Origin: G963667675 sp964291545
Lineage (GTDB): Bacteria > Chloroflexota > Dehalococcoidia > Lucifugimonadales > UBA3495
Length of the DNA: 64,000 bases
Reading direction: 5' to 3'
Assembly: GCA_964291545.2 (NCBI GenBank)
Contig: OZ219860.1
Coordinates: 434,001 to 498,000 of the forward strand
How positions within the stretch are numbered: position 1 is the stretch's first letter; the number at the start of each line of letters is the position of its first letter. The notes under the pieces are model-generated. The model ran no database searches, had not been told where the DNA came from, and worked only from the letters and a program-made list of their open reading frames with translations. Positions 50,600 to 59,008 of the stretch are shown here, one piece after another. Both the position numbers and the translations under genes were made by a program.

Positions 50600-51115
50600 G
50601 TGCCTGATCTCCAGAGTGACACCCCACAGGATGTCATTGTCGGCCGCGTTGCCTCGGCCCACGGCGTCTCCGGCGGGATCAGGGTCAACGTGCTGAGCGA
50701 TGTTCCCCACCGGTTTGATCCGGGCCAGGCCTTGCACATCGGCGACCGTTCTCACTCCATTACCCACTCCTCTCCAGCGCCCAACGGCCAGGTGATTCTC
50801 CGGCTCCAAGGCATCGACTCCGTGGACGCCGCCAAAGGCCTGGTGGGGCAACCCGTCACAGTCCCGCAATCCTCCGTTCCCCCTCCCCGGGAAGGGGAGT
50901 ACTACCATTTCCAGCTCTTGGGCCTGAGAGTGCTTACCGACGACGGTGAATGCCTGGGTCATGTCCGGGAAATCCTGGAGACGGGCAGCAACGACGTCTA
51001 CGTCGTGTCCGGCGAATCTGGAGAGGTGCTGATACCCGCCTTGACCGACGTAATCCTGGAAGTACGCTTGGACGAAGGCTGTATGGTCGTAAATTTGATG
51101 GAAGGCCTCCGCTAA
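50600..51115 (+). CDS. rimM: 16S rRNA processing protein RimM
   Basis: A 171-residue ribosome maturation factor that binds S19 and helps process the 30S head. The N-terminal RimM domain opens VIVGRVASAHGVSGGIRVNV and the C-terminal PRC-barrel contains GEYYHFQLLGLRV and VLIPALTDVILEV. The start is a GTG at 50600 with no clear ribosome site. The usual neighbours trmD and rplS do not follow; yebC comes next. Confidence 0.93.
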   Translation: MPDLQSDTPQDVIVGRVASAHGVSGGIRVNVLSDVPHRFDPGQALHIGDRSHSITHSSPAPNGQVILRLQGIDSVDAAKGLVGQPVTVPQSSVPPPREGEYYHFQLLGLRVLTDDGECLGHVREILETGSNDVYVVSGESGEVLIPALTDVILEVRLDEGCMVVNLMEGLR

Positions 51116-51121
51116 CCGGCT

Positions 51122-51150
51122 TTGACCGGGCATATGCCCGGTGCTAAAAT
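51122..51150 (+). promoter_or_regulatory. Promoter of yebC with palindromic spacer
   Basis: TTGACC at 51122-51127, 17-base spacer, TAAAAT at 51145-51150. The 16-base palindrome CCGGGCATATGCCCGG at 51126-51141 fills the spacer. It could be an operator, or part of a weak rimM terminator. Confidence 0.6.
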
Positions 51151-51276
51151 CGGCCATAGGGTTTTCCATTCTGCTCATTCCGTAAGCTCATGGTGGAGCA
51201 ATTCTTCTTCCTCCCGTCAGGCGTCGTGCCCCGTCGTATGGGGGATATCGCTTGAAAGAATAAGACGGAGGCGCCC

Positions 51277-52041
51277 ATGTCCGGTCACTCCAAGTGGTCA
51301 ACGATCAAGCACCAGAAAGGCGCTGCCGACGCCAAGCGCGGCGCCCTGTTCACCAAGTTGAGCCGCGATATTGTGCTGGCCGTACGAGACGGCGGCGGCC
51401 CCGACCCGGACATGAACTTCCGCCTGCGCCTGGCCGTCGAAAAAGCCAAGAGCAGCAACATGCCCCAGGACAACATTCTCAGGAGCATCAAGCGCGCCAG
51501 CGGCGGCGAGGGCGGTGAGGAAAACCTGGAAGAGGTAACCTATGAAGGTTACGGTCCCGGCGGCGGGGCCATCCTGCTGCAAGCCCTCACCACCAACCGC
51601 AACCGGACCGCCGCCGACGTGCGCTCCACATTCACCAGGGGCGGAGGCAACCTGGGGGAAAGCGGCTGCGTTGCCTGGAACTTCGATTCCCGGGGACTCA
51701 TTACCGTCGAAGTCGCGGACCCCGACAAGGGCGAGGAGATAAGCCTGCTGGCCATCGACGCAGGCGCCGAGGACGTGAACTTCGAGGACGGCATGCTGGA
51801 GATTTATACCGCCCCCGAACAGCTCTTTGAAGTACGCCGGGAGTTGGAGTCCGCCGACGCCAAGCCCGAGACCGTGGAGATATCCATGGTACCCAAGTCC
51901 ACCGTGCCTCTGGGGGATAAAGAAGCCGAGCAGACCCTCAAGCTGCTGGACAACCTGGAAGACCTGGCCGACGTGCAGAAGGCCTACACCAACGCCGACT
52001 TCCCTGCGGAAGTTCTCCAACGGTACCAGGATGAGTCTTAA
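51277..52041 (+). CDS. yebC: YebC/PmpR family protein
   Basis: A 254-residue protein of the YebC/PmpR family, start MSGHSKWSTIKHQKGAADAK. All family blocks are present, including EGYGPGGGAILLQALTTNRN near residue 90 and GCVAWNFDSRG near 131. Members bind DNA as regulators or act in translation at difficult stretches such as polyproline. It precedes ruvC-ruvA, a conserved order in many bacteria. Confidence 0.95.
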   Translation: MSGHSKWSTIKHQKGAADAKRGALFTKLSRDIVLAVRDGGGPDPDMNFRLRLAVEKAKSSNMPQDNILRSIKRASGGEGGEENLEEVTYEGYGPGGGAILLQALTTNRNRTAADVRSTFTRGGGNLGESGCVAWNFDSRGLITVEVADPDKGEEISLLAIDAGAEDVNFEDGMLEIYTAPEQLFEVRRELESADAKPETVEISMVPKSTVPLGDKEAEQTLKLLDNLEDLADVQKAYTNADFPAEVLQRYQDES

Positions 52042-52066
52042 CCGGTGAGTGGAGGGGCGGAAGCCG

Positions 52067-52588
52067 ATGCTGGTGCTTGGGATTGACCCCGGCACCCTGC
52101 GCATGGGGTATGGCGTGGTGTCCGAGGACCGGCGGCTGCAGGCCGAAGACTACGGTGTAGTCTCCCTCCCCGCAAAAATGCCCCTGGAACAACGCCTCTA
52201 CCAGCTGTACACCCACGTTCAGAACTTGATCGGCGTGTTCAGCCCCGACGCCGTGGCGGTGGAAGAACCCTTCGTTGGGAAAGGTGAACGCCGCTTCGCC
52301 GGCTCGGCCATCGCCGTCGGCCAGGCCCAGGCCCTTGTGCTAATCGGCGCGGCCGGCGCCGGCGTTCCCGTGTTCAAGTACCCGCCGGCCCAGGTCAAGC
52401 TGGCGGTGGCCGACTTCGGCGCCGCCACCAAGGAACAGATGCGCACGACAATATCGGCGACCCTGGGATTGACCGATGTCCCCGCCTCCGATGCCGCCGA
52501 CGCCCTCTCCGTGGCCCTTTGCCACCTGATAAAGATGAGCACCGTCGAGGCCTTGGGCCGGGAAATCCCCCAGGGCATGGAGAGGTAG
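52067..52588 (+). CDS. ruvC: Holliday junction endonuclease RuvC
   Basis: A 173-residue resolvase that cuts Holliday junctions as a dimer. I start it at the ATG at 52067 (GGAGGGG lies upstream); the frame opens with GTG at 52049. The acidic catalytic residues are Asp7 (LGIDPGTLRMGYG), Glu66 (AVEEPFVGKG) and the Asp residues in ASDAADALSVALCH near the end. It is followed three bases later by ruvA. Confidence 0.95.
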   Translation: MLVLGIDPGTLRMGYGVVSEDRRLQAEDYGVVSLPAKMPLEQRLYQLYTHVQNLIGVFSPDAVAVEEPFVGKGERRFAGSAIAVGQAQALVLIGAAGAGVPVFKYPPAQVKLAVADFGAATKEQMRTTISATLGLTDVPASDAADALSVALCHLIKMSTVEALGREIPQGMER

Positions 52589-52591
52589 TGC

Positions 52592-53173
52592 GTGATTGTC
52601 GGGGTCCAAGGCGCCCTTGAATCTGTAGGCCCCGACTGGGTCCATATCCGCGTCGGGGGCGTAACCCTCCAGGTCTTCGTGCCCGAGAGCGCCATCGGCG
52701 AGTTGGGCTCTGTGGGCCAGCAGGTAAGCCTGTACACCCACCTACGGATGCGCGATGAACAGCCGGTGCTCTACGGCTTCACCACCCAGGCGTCGCTGGA
52801 GTTGTTCCAGTTGCTCAACGGCGTGTCCGGCGTCGGCCCCCGGCTTGCCCTCGCCCTGCTGTCCAAGCTGGGCGCATCCACCTTGAACCAGGCCATCGTC
52901 TCCGGCGACATCGCCTCCCTGGCCTCGGCCACCGGCGTGGGCCGCCGCACCGCCAGCCGCATCGTCCTGGATCTGAAGGGCAAAGTTGAGGCCGACGATT
53001 TCGAAGCCCTGCCCGGCCAGGCATCGGACGACGATGAAGTCATAGCCGCCCTCACCGCCCTCGGCTACTCCAACAACGAGGCCCGCCGCGCCGTGGCCAA
53101 CATGGACCGCAGCGAGGAACTTACCCTCGAAGACCGGATACGCCTCGTGCTGCAGCAGATCGGCGGCGGCTGA
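52592..53173 (+). CDS. ruvA: Holliday junction DNA helicase subunit RuvA
   Basis: A 193-residue RuvA. The N-terminal OB fold is residues 1-62 (VGVQGALESVGPDWVHIRVG). The helix-hairpin-helix domains follow with LLNGVSGVGPRLALALLSKL and SLASATGVGRRTASRIVLDL. The C-terminal UBA-like domain that contacts RuvB is DEVIAALTALGYSNNEARRA. The start is a GTG three bases after ruvC. ruvB is not next; uvrB comes instead. Confidence 0.95.
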   Translation: MIVGVQGALESVGPDWVHIRVGGVTLQVFVPESAIGELGSVGQQVSLYTHLRMRDEQPVLYGFTTQASLELFQLLNGVSGVGPRLALALLSKLGASTLNQAIVSGDIASLASATGVGRRTASRIVLDLKGKVEADDFEALPGQASDDDEVIAALTALGYSNNEARRAVANMDRSEELTLEDRIRLVLQQIGGG

Positions 53174-53272
53174 CGCGGTCCTTGCCCCTGCTCTCGCCGC
53201 TACCCGGTGGCGTGACCGGCGCGGGTCAGGGTATGATTTACGTGCAAGAACGACAGCCTTATAAGGCCCAAT

Positions 53273-55369
53273 ATGGTCGCTAGAACCAAAAAGACAGCCG
53301 ACCCGCAAGCCGCACATAACGGCGGCAACGGCGTTGCTTCTCCTGAAGCCCGTCCCTTCGAGTTGGTCTCCGACTTCCAAATGACCGGAGACCAGCCCCG
53401 CGCCGTGGACCGCTTGGTCGACGGTCTGCTCCAAGGTACGGATCAGCAGGCCCTCATGGGCGTCACCGGCAGCGGCAAGACCTTCACCATGGCCAACGTC
53501 ATCCAGCGAGTACAGCGACCCACCTTGGTCATGGCCCACAACAAGACCCTGGCCGCCCAGCTTGCCACCGAGTTCAAAGAGTTCTTTCCTCACAACGCCG
53601 TCGAATTCTTCGTGTCCTACTACGACTACTACCAGCCCGAGGCCTACGTTCCCCAGTCCGATACCTACATCGAGAAGGACGCCAGCATCAACGACGAACT
53701 GGACAAGCTGCGCCTCTCCGCCACCACTTCCCTGCTCACTCGCCGCGACGTATTGATCGTTGCCTCCGTGTCCTGCATCTATGGTCTGGGCGACCCCGCG
53801 GACTACTTCCACTTCGTCGCCCAACTCAGAGTGGGCGACATCCGCAACCGCAGCCAGTTCGTCCGCCAGCTTGTGGACATGCAGTACGAGCGGAACGACA
53901 TGGACCTCTCCCGGGGCAGGTTCCGCATACGGGGCGACACTCTGGAGTTGGTGCCTGCCTACGAGGAGGCCGCGGTCCGTATCCAGTTCTTCGGCGACGA
54001 GGTAGAGCGCATCGTCCAGGTGGACCCCTTGACCGGCGAGTTCCTGGGCGAGAAGCAGGACATCTACATCTTCCCCGCCAACCACTTCGTCACTCCCAGG
54101 GAAAAGCTGGAGATGGCCGTCGGCGACATCAGGGTGGAACTGGACGAGCAGCTCAAGACCCTGCGAGACCGCGGCAAAGTGCTGGAGGCAGCCCGGCTGG
54201 AAAGCCGGACCAACTACGACCTGGAGATGCTGCAGGAGACCGGCTTTTGCTCCGGCGTGGAAAATTACTCCCGCCACCTGGCCCAGCGCGCCGCCGGCAG
54301 CACTCCCTGGACCTTGCTGGACTACTTCCCCGATGACTACCTGCTCTTCGTAGACGAGTCCCACATGATGCTGCCCCAGATTCGCGGCATGTTCCACGGC
54401 GACATGTCCCGCAAGAAGACTTTGGTCGAATACGGCTTTCGCCTGCCGTCGGCGCTGGACAACCGGCCCCTCAACTTCGAGGAGTACGAGTCCCGGACCA
54501 ACCAGGTCGTCTATGTTTCGGCGACACCCGGCCCCTACGAGCTAAAGCACAGTTCTGCCGTCGTCGAGCAGGTCATCAGGCCCACCGGTTTGCTCGACCC
54601 CACCGTCGAGGTCAAGCCGACGACCGGCCAGATCGACGATCTCTTGCATCAGATCAAGCTCAGGGTAGAGCGGACCGAACGGTGCCTGGTCACCACCCTG
54701 ACCAAGCGCATGGCCGAGGAGCTGGCCGACTACCTGTCCGAGATGGGCATCCGCAACCACTACCTGCACTCCGACGTCCAGACCCTGGACCGGGTGGAGA
54801 TTCTCCGGGACCTCAGGCTGGGAGTCTACGACGTCATCGTAGGCATCAACCTGCTGCGGGAGGGCCTGGATCTGCCCGAGGTCAGCCTGGTGGCTATCCT
54901 GGACGCCGACAAAGAGGGCTACCTGCGGTCCGACACCTCGATGATTCAGACCATCGGCCGGGCGGCCCGCCACTCCAACGGCCACGTCATCATGTACGCC
55001 GACCGGGTCACCGACTCCATGAAGCGGGCCATCGACGAGACCAACCGTCGCCGGACTATCCAGGACACCTTCAACAAGGAAAAGGGCATCCAGCCCCAGA
55101 GCATCCAGAAGGAAGTCCACGACATCACCGAGAGCATCAAGGGAATCGCCGAGAACCGGGCCCGTTACCACGTCGCCCGGCAGGAAATGTCCCGCTCCGA
55201 CATGTTCCGGGTGGTCAAGGACCTGGAGACCCAGATGAAGGAAGCGGCCAGGAACCTGCAATTCGAGAAGGCCGCACAGTTCCGCGACGAGGTCTTCGAA
55301 CTTCGCCGCCTACTGGCCCTGGAAGAAAAGACCCTCACCCCCGCCGCCTTGGAAACCAACGGCGAATAG
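53273..55369 (+). CDS. uvrB: Excinuclease ABC subunit UvrB
   Basis: A 698-residue damage-verification helicase of nucleotide excision repair. Walker A is GVTGSGKT at residues 63-70, the damage-probing beta-hairpin is YYDYYQPEAYVPQSDTY, and DESHM supplies Walker B. Helicase motif VI lies in QTIGRAARHSNG. The C-terminal UvrC-binding UVR motif is LEKAAQFRDEVFELRRL-like (EKAAQFRDEVF). A 30-residue N-terminal extension precedes the standard start. A lone gene with TATGAT at 53232 as a possible -10 element. Confidence 0.97.
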   Translation: MVARTKKTADPQAAHNGGNGVASPEARPFELVSDFQMTGDQPRAVDRLVDGLLQGTDQQALMGVTGSGKTFTMANVIQRVQRPTLVMAHNKTLAAQLATEFKEFFPHNAVEFFVSYYDYYQPEAYVPQSDTYIEKDASINDELDKLRLSATTSLLTRRDVLIVASVSCIYGLGDPADYFHFVAQLRVGDIRNRSQFVRQLVDMQYERNDMDLSRGRFRIRGDTLELVPAYEEAAVRIQFFGDEVERIVQVDPLTGEFLGEKQDIYIFPANHFVTPREKLEMAVGDIRVELDEQLKTLRDRGKVLEAARLESRTNYDLEMLQETGFCSGVENYSRHLAQRAAGSTPWTLLDYFPDDYLLFVDESHMMLPQIRGMFHGDMSRKKTLVEYGFRLPSALDNRPLNFEEYESRTNQVVYVSATPGPYELKHSSAVVEQVIRPTGLLDPTVEVKPTTGQIDDLLHQIKLRVERTERCLVTTLTKRMAEELADYLSEMGIRNHYLHSDVQTLDRVEILRDLRLGVYDVIVGINLLREGLDLPEVSLVAILDADKEGYLRSDTSMIQTIGRAARHSNGHVIMYADRVTDSMKRAIDETNRRRTIQDTFNKEKGIQPQSIQKEVHDITESIKGIAENRARYHVARQEMSRSDMFRVVKDLETQMKEAARNLQFEKAAQFRDEVFELRRLLALEEKTLTPAALETNGE

Positions 55370-55390
55370 CCCCGGACTAACCGCCAGCCC

Positions 55391-56233
55391 CTACCCCACT
55401 GCCTGCCGCAGTTGCTCCAGCACCGCCCCGTTCTCCTCGGCGGTGAAGCCGTCCACGGCGGGGACGGACTCGCCGGTGGTGCCGTCCACTATCCCCAGGT
55501 CAACCATCCGGTCCAGCATCCCCGTCTCGTGTTCCACCGAGGGCAGCAGGTCCTTGCCCGTCAACTGCGACAACGCCGCCACCAGTCCGTAGCCGCCCCA
55601 GTTGGAGACGCTGGCGATTATCAGCCTGTCCACCGTGACCACTGAAGGGTTGTTGGGCAAGCGTTCCACCGACGGTATGACCTCGGCCAGGTTCCCCATG
55701 CCGATCTCGTTTCCCCCGTCGCCGATGGCCACCGACGGTATGTCGGACTCGAACAAATAGTCCAACCTGGCCGTGTTGGGAGTAATGTCCACGTCCCGCA
55801 TGTTCAGGTAGGTCTCGTCCCTGGTCCGGCCGCTGCGCTCTATGGACAACAGCAGGTCAGGCTGCAGCCGCTGCAAAAGCTGGGCGGCCTGTGTTCGGCT
55901 GGCCTCCACGTCGGCTATGGGAAACTCAACAACTTCGGCGCCGGCGCCGGCCAGTTCCCGCATCGCTGGACCGGTAAACGAGTCCGTCACATAGGTAACG
56001 CGACGGTCCAGGGCCTGCAGCGCCTGGCCGATGGCTATAGCCCCGGCGGGGCCGTCGGTTTCCGGCCCTCCCGACATGGTGATGTAGTAGCCCGTGACGA
56101 TCACCGTGTGGCCCGGATGCTCCAAGACGTAGCGGGCCGCGTTCCGGCAAAAGTCCTGGGGCAGGTGTGGGCGCAAATCGGCAATCCCCCGCTTGTCCTG
56201 CTGTAGAATAATATCTTCTATGGACTGGCTCAT
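55391..56233 (-). CDS. DUF4392 (D-glutamate cyclase catalytic-type) protein
   Basis: A 280-residue protein matching the C-terminal half of mammalian D-glutamate cyclase (DGLUCY, formerly C14orf159). Recognisable blocks are VIVTGYYITMSGGPETDGPA, then GPAMRELAGAG, LLLSIERSGRTRDETYLNMR, and IGDGGNEIGMGNL. The enzyme converts D-glutamate to 5-oxo-D-proline. It lies 63 bases downstream of the DUF1445 gene, which matches the other half of the mammalian protein, so the two presumably act together. Confidence 0.85.
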   Translation of the reverse strand: MSQSIEDIILQQDKRGIADLRPHLPQDFCRNAARYVLEHPGHTVIVTGYYITMSGGPETDGPAGAIAIGQALQALDRRVTYVTDSFTGPAMRELAGAGAEVVEFPIADVEASRTQAAQLLQRLQPDLLLSIERSGRTRDETYLNMRDVDITPNTARLDYLFESDIPSVAIGDGGNEIGMGNLAEVIPSVERLPNNPSVVTVDRLIIASVSNWGGYGLVAALSQLTGKDLLPSVEHETGMLDRMVDLGIVDGTTGESVPAVDGFTAEENGAVLEQLRQAVG

Positions 56234-56296
56234 GGCCTCTCCGTCATCCCCTGGAGAATACTCTTAAACCGGGCTGCGGGCTTGAACCCTGGACGC

Positions 56297-57091
56297 CTAC
56301 AAGACCGCGTAGTCCACGTCCTTCCGGTCGGTGATGAACATCTTGCCCGGGCCGTGGGTCAACATCAACGGCGGCTTGCAGCTCAGCGCCACTGCTTGCG
56401 GCGTCACCCCGCAGGCCCAGAACACCGGCTCCTCGCCGGGCAGCACCTCCACCGGGTCTCCGAAGTCCGGCCGTCCCAGGTCCTTTATCCCGATGACCGA
56501 CGGGTCGCCGATGTGCACCGGCGCGCCGTGGGTGGCCGGGAACCGGGAGGTGACCTGCACCGCCCGCACTATCTGGTCCCTTTTCACCGGCCTCATGCTG
56601 ACCACCATGGGGCCAGAGAAGACCCCCGCGGGAGCGGTCTGGATGTTGGTGATGTACATCGATACGTTGCACTGCTTGTCCTGGTGCCGCAGGGGAATCC
56701 CCGCCTCGACCATGGCGGTCTCGAAAGAGAAGCTGCAGCCCAGCAGGAAGGACACCAGGTCGTCCCGCCAGTAGTCCGCCAGCGACTCCACCTGCGCGGT
56801 GAACTCGCCGTTTTCGTACACCCGGTAGGCCGGCAGATCGGTGCGGATGTCCGCTCCGGGCGCGGTCAGCTTGGGCTCAGTTTGACCCTGCTCCAGCACC
56901 TCCAGCAACGGGCAAGGCTTGGGGTTCCGCTGGCAGAACAGAAGGAAGTCGAAGGCCAGGTCCTTGGGCAGAATGGCCAGGTTGGCCTGCACGTGCCCCG
57001 GCGCCACGCCCGACGTAACGCCCCGCCACTGCCCGCAGCGTATCAACTCCCGCACTTCCCGCGCCGTTTCCGGCAATACCTGGGCGGCCAT
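56297..57091 (-). CDS. DUF1445 family protein (D-glutamate cyclase-associated)
   Basis: A 264-residue protein of the UPF0317/DUF1445 family, named putative hydro-lyase in databases. It has CQRNPKPCPLLEVLEQG, then YRVYENGEFT, FLLGCSFSFETAMVEAGIPL, and the HIGDPSVIGIKDLGRPDFGD block ahead of FWACGVTPQAVAL. In mammals this domain is the N-terminal part of D-glutamate cyclase. Its pairing here with DUF4392 supports a role in D-glutamate turnover. It is first in the two-gene operon. Confidence 0.9.
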   Translation of the reverse strand: MAAQVLPETAREVRELIRCGQWRGVTSGVAPGHVQANLAILPKDLAFDFLLFCQRNPKPCPLLEVLEQGQTEPKLTAPGADIRTDLPAYRVYENGEFTAQVESLADYWRDDLVSFLLGCSFSFETAMVEAGIPLRHQDKQCNVSMYITNIQTAPAGVFSGPMVVSMRPVKRDQIVRAVQVTSRFPATHGAPVHIGDPSVIGIKDLGRPDFGDPVEVLPGEEPVFWACGVTPQAVALSCKPPLMLTHGPGKMFITDRKDVDYAVL

Positions 57092-57160
57092 GAACTTCCC
57101 CCTCTATAGTCCCTCAGTCCCTTGACGATGTGCGACGATAGCTGTCGTCTTTATCTGCCA

Positions 57161-57189
57161 TCATAATAACAGAGCCGTGGCGCGGTCAA
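57161..57189 (-). promoter_or_regulatory. Promoter candidate of the D-glutamate cyclase operon
   Basis: On the minus strand TTGACC (57189-57184) followed after 15 bases by TATTAT (57168-57163) or after 17 bases by TTATGA (57166-57161). Either would start transcription about 65 bases before the DUF1445 ATG. Confidence 0.45.
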
Positions 57190-57261
57190 TTTCTCCCAGC
57201 CCGGTCCCAGGCCAACGTAGGCGCTGGCTTGGCGGAATCAGGTGTCAAAGTTCGCCGCAAC

Positions 57262-57350
57262 AGTCCTCTCTTTACCAAGGAGGGGATACAGGGGAGGTCA
57301 ATGGTCACGGGCGGGAACACCACCCGTAGTCCCCCCTTCTAATGGCGGGA
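57262..57350. repeat. Two-hairpin dispersed element, copy 2
   Basis: CTCTTTACCAAGGAGGGGATA, then GGGGAGGTCAATGG, then GTCCCCCCTTCTAATGGCGG. It matches the layout of 15366-15463, with the first hairpin weaker. It lies between two minus-strand operons in a region of about 315 bases that has no gene. Confidence 0.55.
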
Positions 57351-57406
57351 GGTTTGTCTATTGACAGTCGCCAGCTCCAGGTCCCTATGACCGCAGATGA
57401 GGTCGT

Positions 57407-57832
57407 TCAGGCCAAAGCCAAGTCGTGCAGGGCAACGACCGCGCCTCCGTGTTCCGTCGCCGCCAGCGCGTTGGCGAAACGGGCGTCGGCCGTCACCAGC
57501 GTCGCCCTAATCCGGTGGGCCAACGCTAGATACAAGCAGTCATACACCGGCCTATCGAGGGCCAATGCCAGGCGGACCGCCTCCGGACAGTACTCCTCAT
57601 CCTCTACCCAGCGAACGGGTATATCTGAAATTGCCGCCGCTAGTGTTCCCGCCCTGCTGCGCTCCAACTCCCCCATCCGAGCTTTGCGCCACAGGGCGTT
57701 GCCGACCTCCAATGCAAGGAGCCGAGGAGCGTGCAGTTCATGGCCACCTTCCAGCAGCTGGTCAGCGTCGGTTGAGTGCTCCTCCTCCACGAACCACTTC
57801 ACCGCTACGCTGGCGTCCACCACCAGCCGCAT
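57407..57832 (-). CDS. vapC: PIN-domain toxin, VapC family
   Basis: A 141-residue PIN-domain ribonuclease. The four acidic site residues are Asp6 (VVDASVAVKW), Glu42 (LEVGNALW), Asp98 (PVYDCLYLA) and Asp116 (TADARF). VapC toxins cut tRNA or rRNA when free of antitoxin. Its ATG shares one base with the antitoxin stop (TGATG), the usual coupling. All catalytic residues are kept, so it looks active. Confidence 0.92.
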   Translation of the reverse strand: MRLVVDASVAVKWFVEEEHSTDADQLLEGGHELHAPRLLALEVGNALWRKARMGELERSRAGTLAAAISDIPVRWVEDEEYCPEAVRLALALDRPVYDCLYLALAHRIRATLVTADARFANALAATEHGGAVVALHDLALA

Positions 57833-58089
57833 CAGATGTCCCGATGGCCGCTTTCGCGGTCTTCTCTAATCAGGACGTCTGAGGGCGTCTGGGAAACCTC
57901 GCCAGTCTCCTTGCGAAATCTCGCGGACATTGCTTGGAACGCCTCGGCCTTGCCTTCTACGCTGTACACTGCCGCCTGTTCTAGTATGTGGCGAGCCTCG
58001 CCCTCCAGCGAACGATTGTTGGCGGCAGCGCGGAGCTTAAGCCGTTTGACTATGTCATCGTCCAGTCGTCGCACGTGTACAGTCCCCAT
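57832..58089 (-). CDS. vapB: FitA-like ribbon-helix-helix antitoxin
   Basis: An 85-residue antitoxin. The N-terminal ribbon-helix-helix DNA-binding domain is VHVRRLDDDIVKRLKLRAAA followed by NNRSLEGEARHILEQA (residues 4-40), as in FitA-type proteins. The C-terminal part would wrap around the toxin. It precedes and overlaps the vapC gene. Autorepression at the palindrome at 58109-58127 is likely. Confidence 0.9.
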   Translation of the reverse strand: MGTVHVRRLDDDIVKRLKLRAAANNRSLEGEARHILEQAAVYSVEGKAEAFQAMSARFRKETGEVSQTPSDVLIREDRESGHRDI

Positions 58090-58108
58090 AACTGTCCTCC
58101 AAGTTAAG

Positions 58109-58127
58109 TGCTAACAATATGGTAGCA
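58109..58127 (-). promoter_or_regulatory. Operator candidate of the VapBC pair
   Basis: An inverted repeat TGCTA (58109-58113) and TAGCA (58123-58127) with a nine-base centre lies about 20 bases ahead of the antitoxin start and overlaps the probable promoter (TTGCAT near 58145, TACCAT near 58124 on the minus strand). Confidence 0.55.
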
Positions 58128-58324
58128 TATTTTCACAGTGATGCAATAGCCCGGTGGTGCGGCAAACACAGTTCGTCCTGAGCCTGTCCTGACCTCGTCG
58201 ACGGGGAAATCGAACCCCGAACGCCCCCCATCGCGCCGGGTGATATACTTTTCTCTGTGCCCCGACGCTTCCCGTACCGTGGAGGCAGGAGACGGCTCAA
58301 GAAACCTAACCGTAGCGAGTTGCG

Positions 58325-59008
58325 GTGTTGGACTTACCGGTGCACAGGGTAGCCTTGCTGGCGGGCCAGAATAACGGCGTCGGCCCGCTGGTGGACATGC
58401 TTGGCCGGGCCGGCCTGGCTTGCCTGCGCGGCTCAGACCTGTCCGAGTTGGAAGGCAACGGCCCGGAGCAGCAGCCCGAGGCCGCCCTGGTTGACCTGGC
58501 ATCCATCGACCAGACGCAGGGCAGGCTCTTGATAGAACAATGCAAGGAACTGCGGATTCCAGTCTTGGCCTTGGCCCCACTTGACGGCGTGTCCGAATAC
58601 GACCCGACCCTGAACCCGGACGAACTGGTCTTTTATCCTGTCCGAGAGGGCGAACTGCTTCCCAGGCTCCAGCAGGCGGTCTACCGGGTTAGAGGCCCCG
58701 CCAGTTCCCAAGTGTTGCGGGAAGGCGATTTGACCATAGACCTGGAACGCTATGAGGTTATGGTCGCCGGCAGGCGGGTATCCCTGAAGTACAAGGAATT
58801 CCAGTTGCTGGTGCTGCTGGCCTCCAACCCCGGCCGGGTCTATTCCAGGGAGTCCCTGCTCAGCCAGGTCTGGGAGTACGACTACCTGGGCGGCACCCGC
58901 ACCGTAGACGTCCACGTGCGTCGTCTGCGCTCTAAGATAGAGTCCCCAGGCCGCACCTTCATCGAGACCATCTACCAGGTCGGCTACCGCTTCAAAGCCC
59001 CGGCCTAA
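58325..59008 (+). CDS. OmpR-type response regulator with degenerate receiver
   Basis: A 227-residue protein. Residues 8-120 are a receiver-like domain and 130-225 a winged-helix DNA-binding domain of OmpR/PhoB type (LKYKEFQLLVLLASNPGRVY, then GTRTVDVHVRRLRSKIE and YQVGYRF). Asp57 (ALVDLAS) sits at the phosphorylation position, but the acidic pair after strand 1 is replaced by Gly-Gln-Asn-Asn, the conserved Thr by Ala, and the Lys by Tyr104. Start is GTG at 58325. No histidine kinase is nearby. It probably works without phosphorylation. Confidence 0.85.
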   Translation: MLDLPVHRVALLAGQNNGVGPLVDMLGRAGLACLRGSDLSELEGNGPEQQPEAALVDLASIDQTQGRLLIEQCKELRIPVLALAPLDGVSEYDPTLNPDELVFYPVREGELLPRLQQAVYRVRGPASSQVLREGDLTIDLERYEVMVAGRRVSLKYKEFQLLVLLASNPGRVYSRESLLSQVWEYDYLGGTRTVDVHVRRLRSKIESPGRTFIETIYQVGYRFKAPA

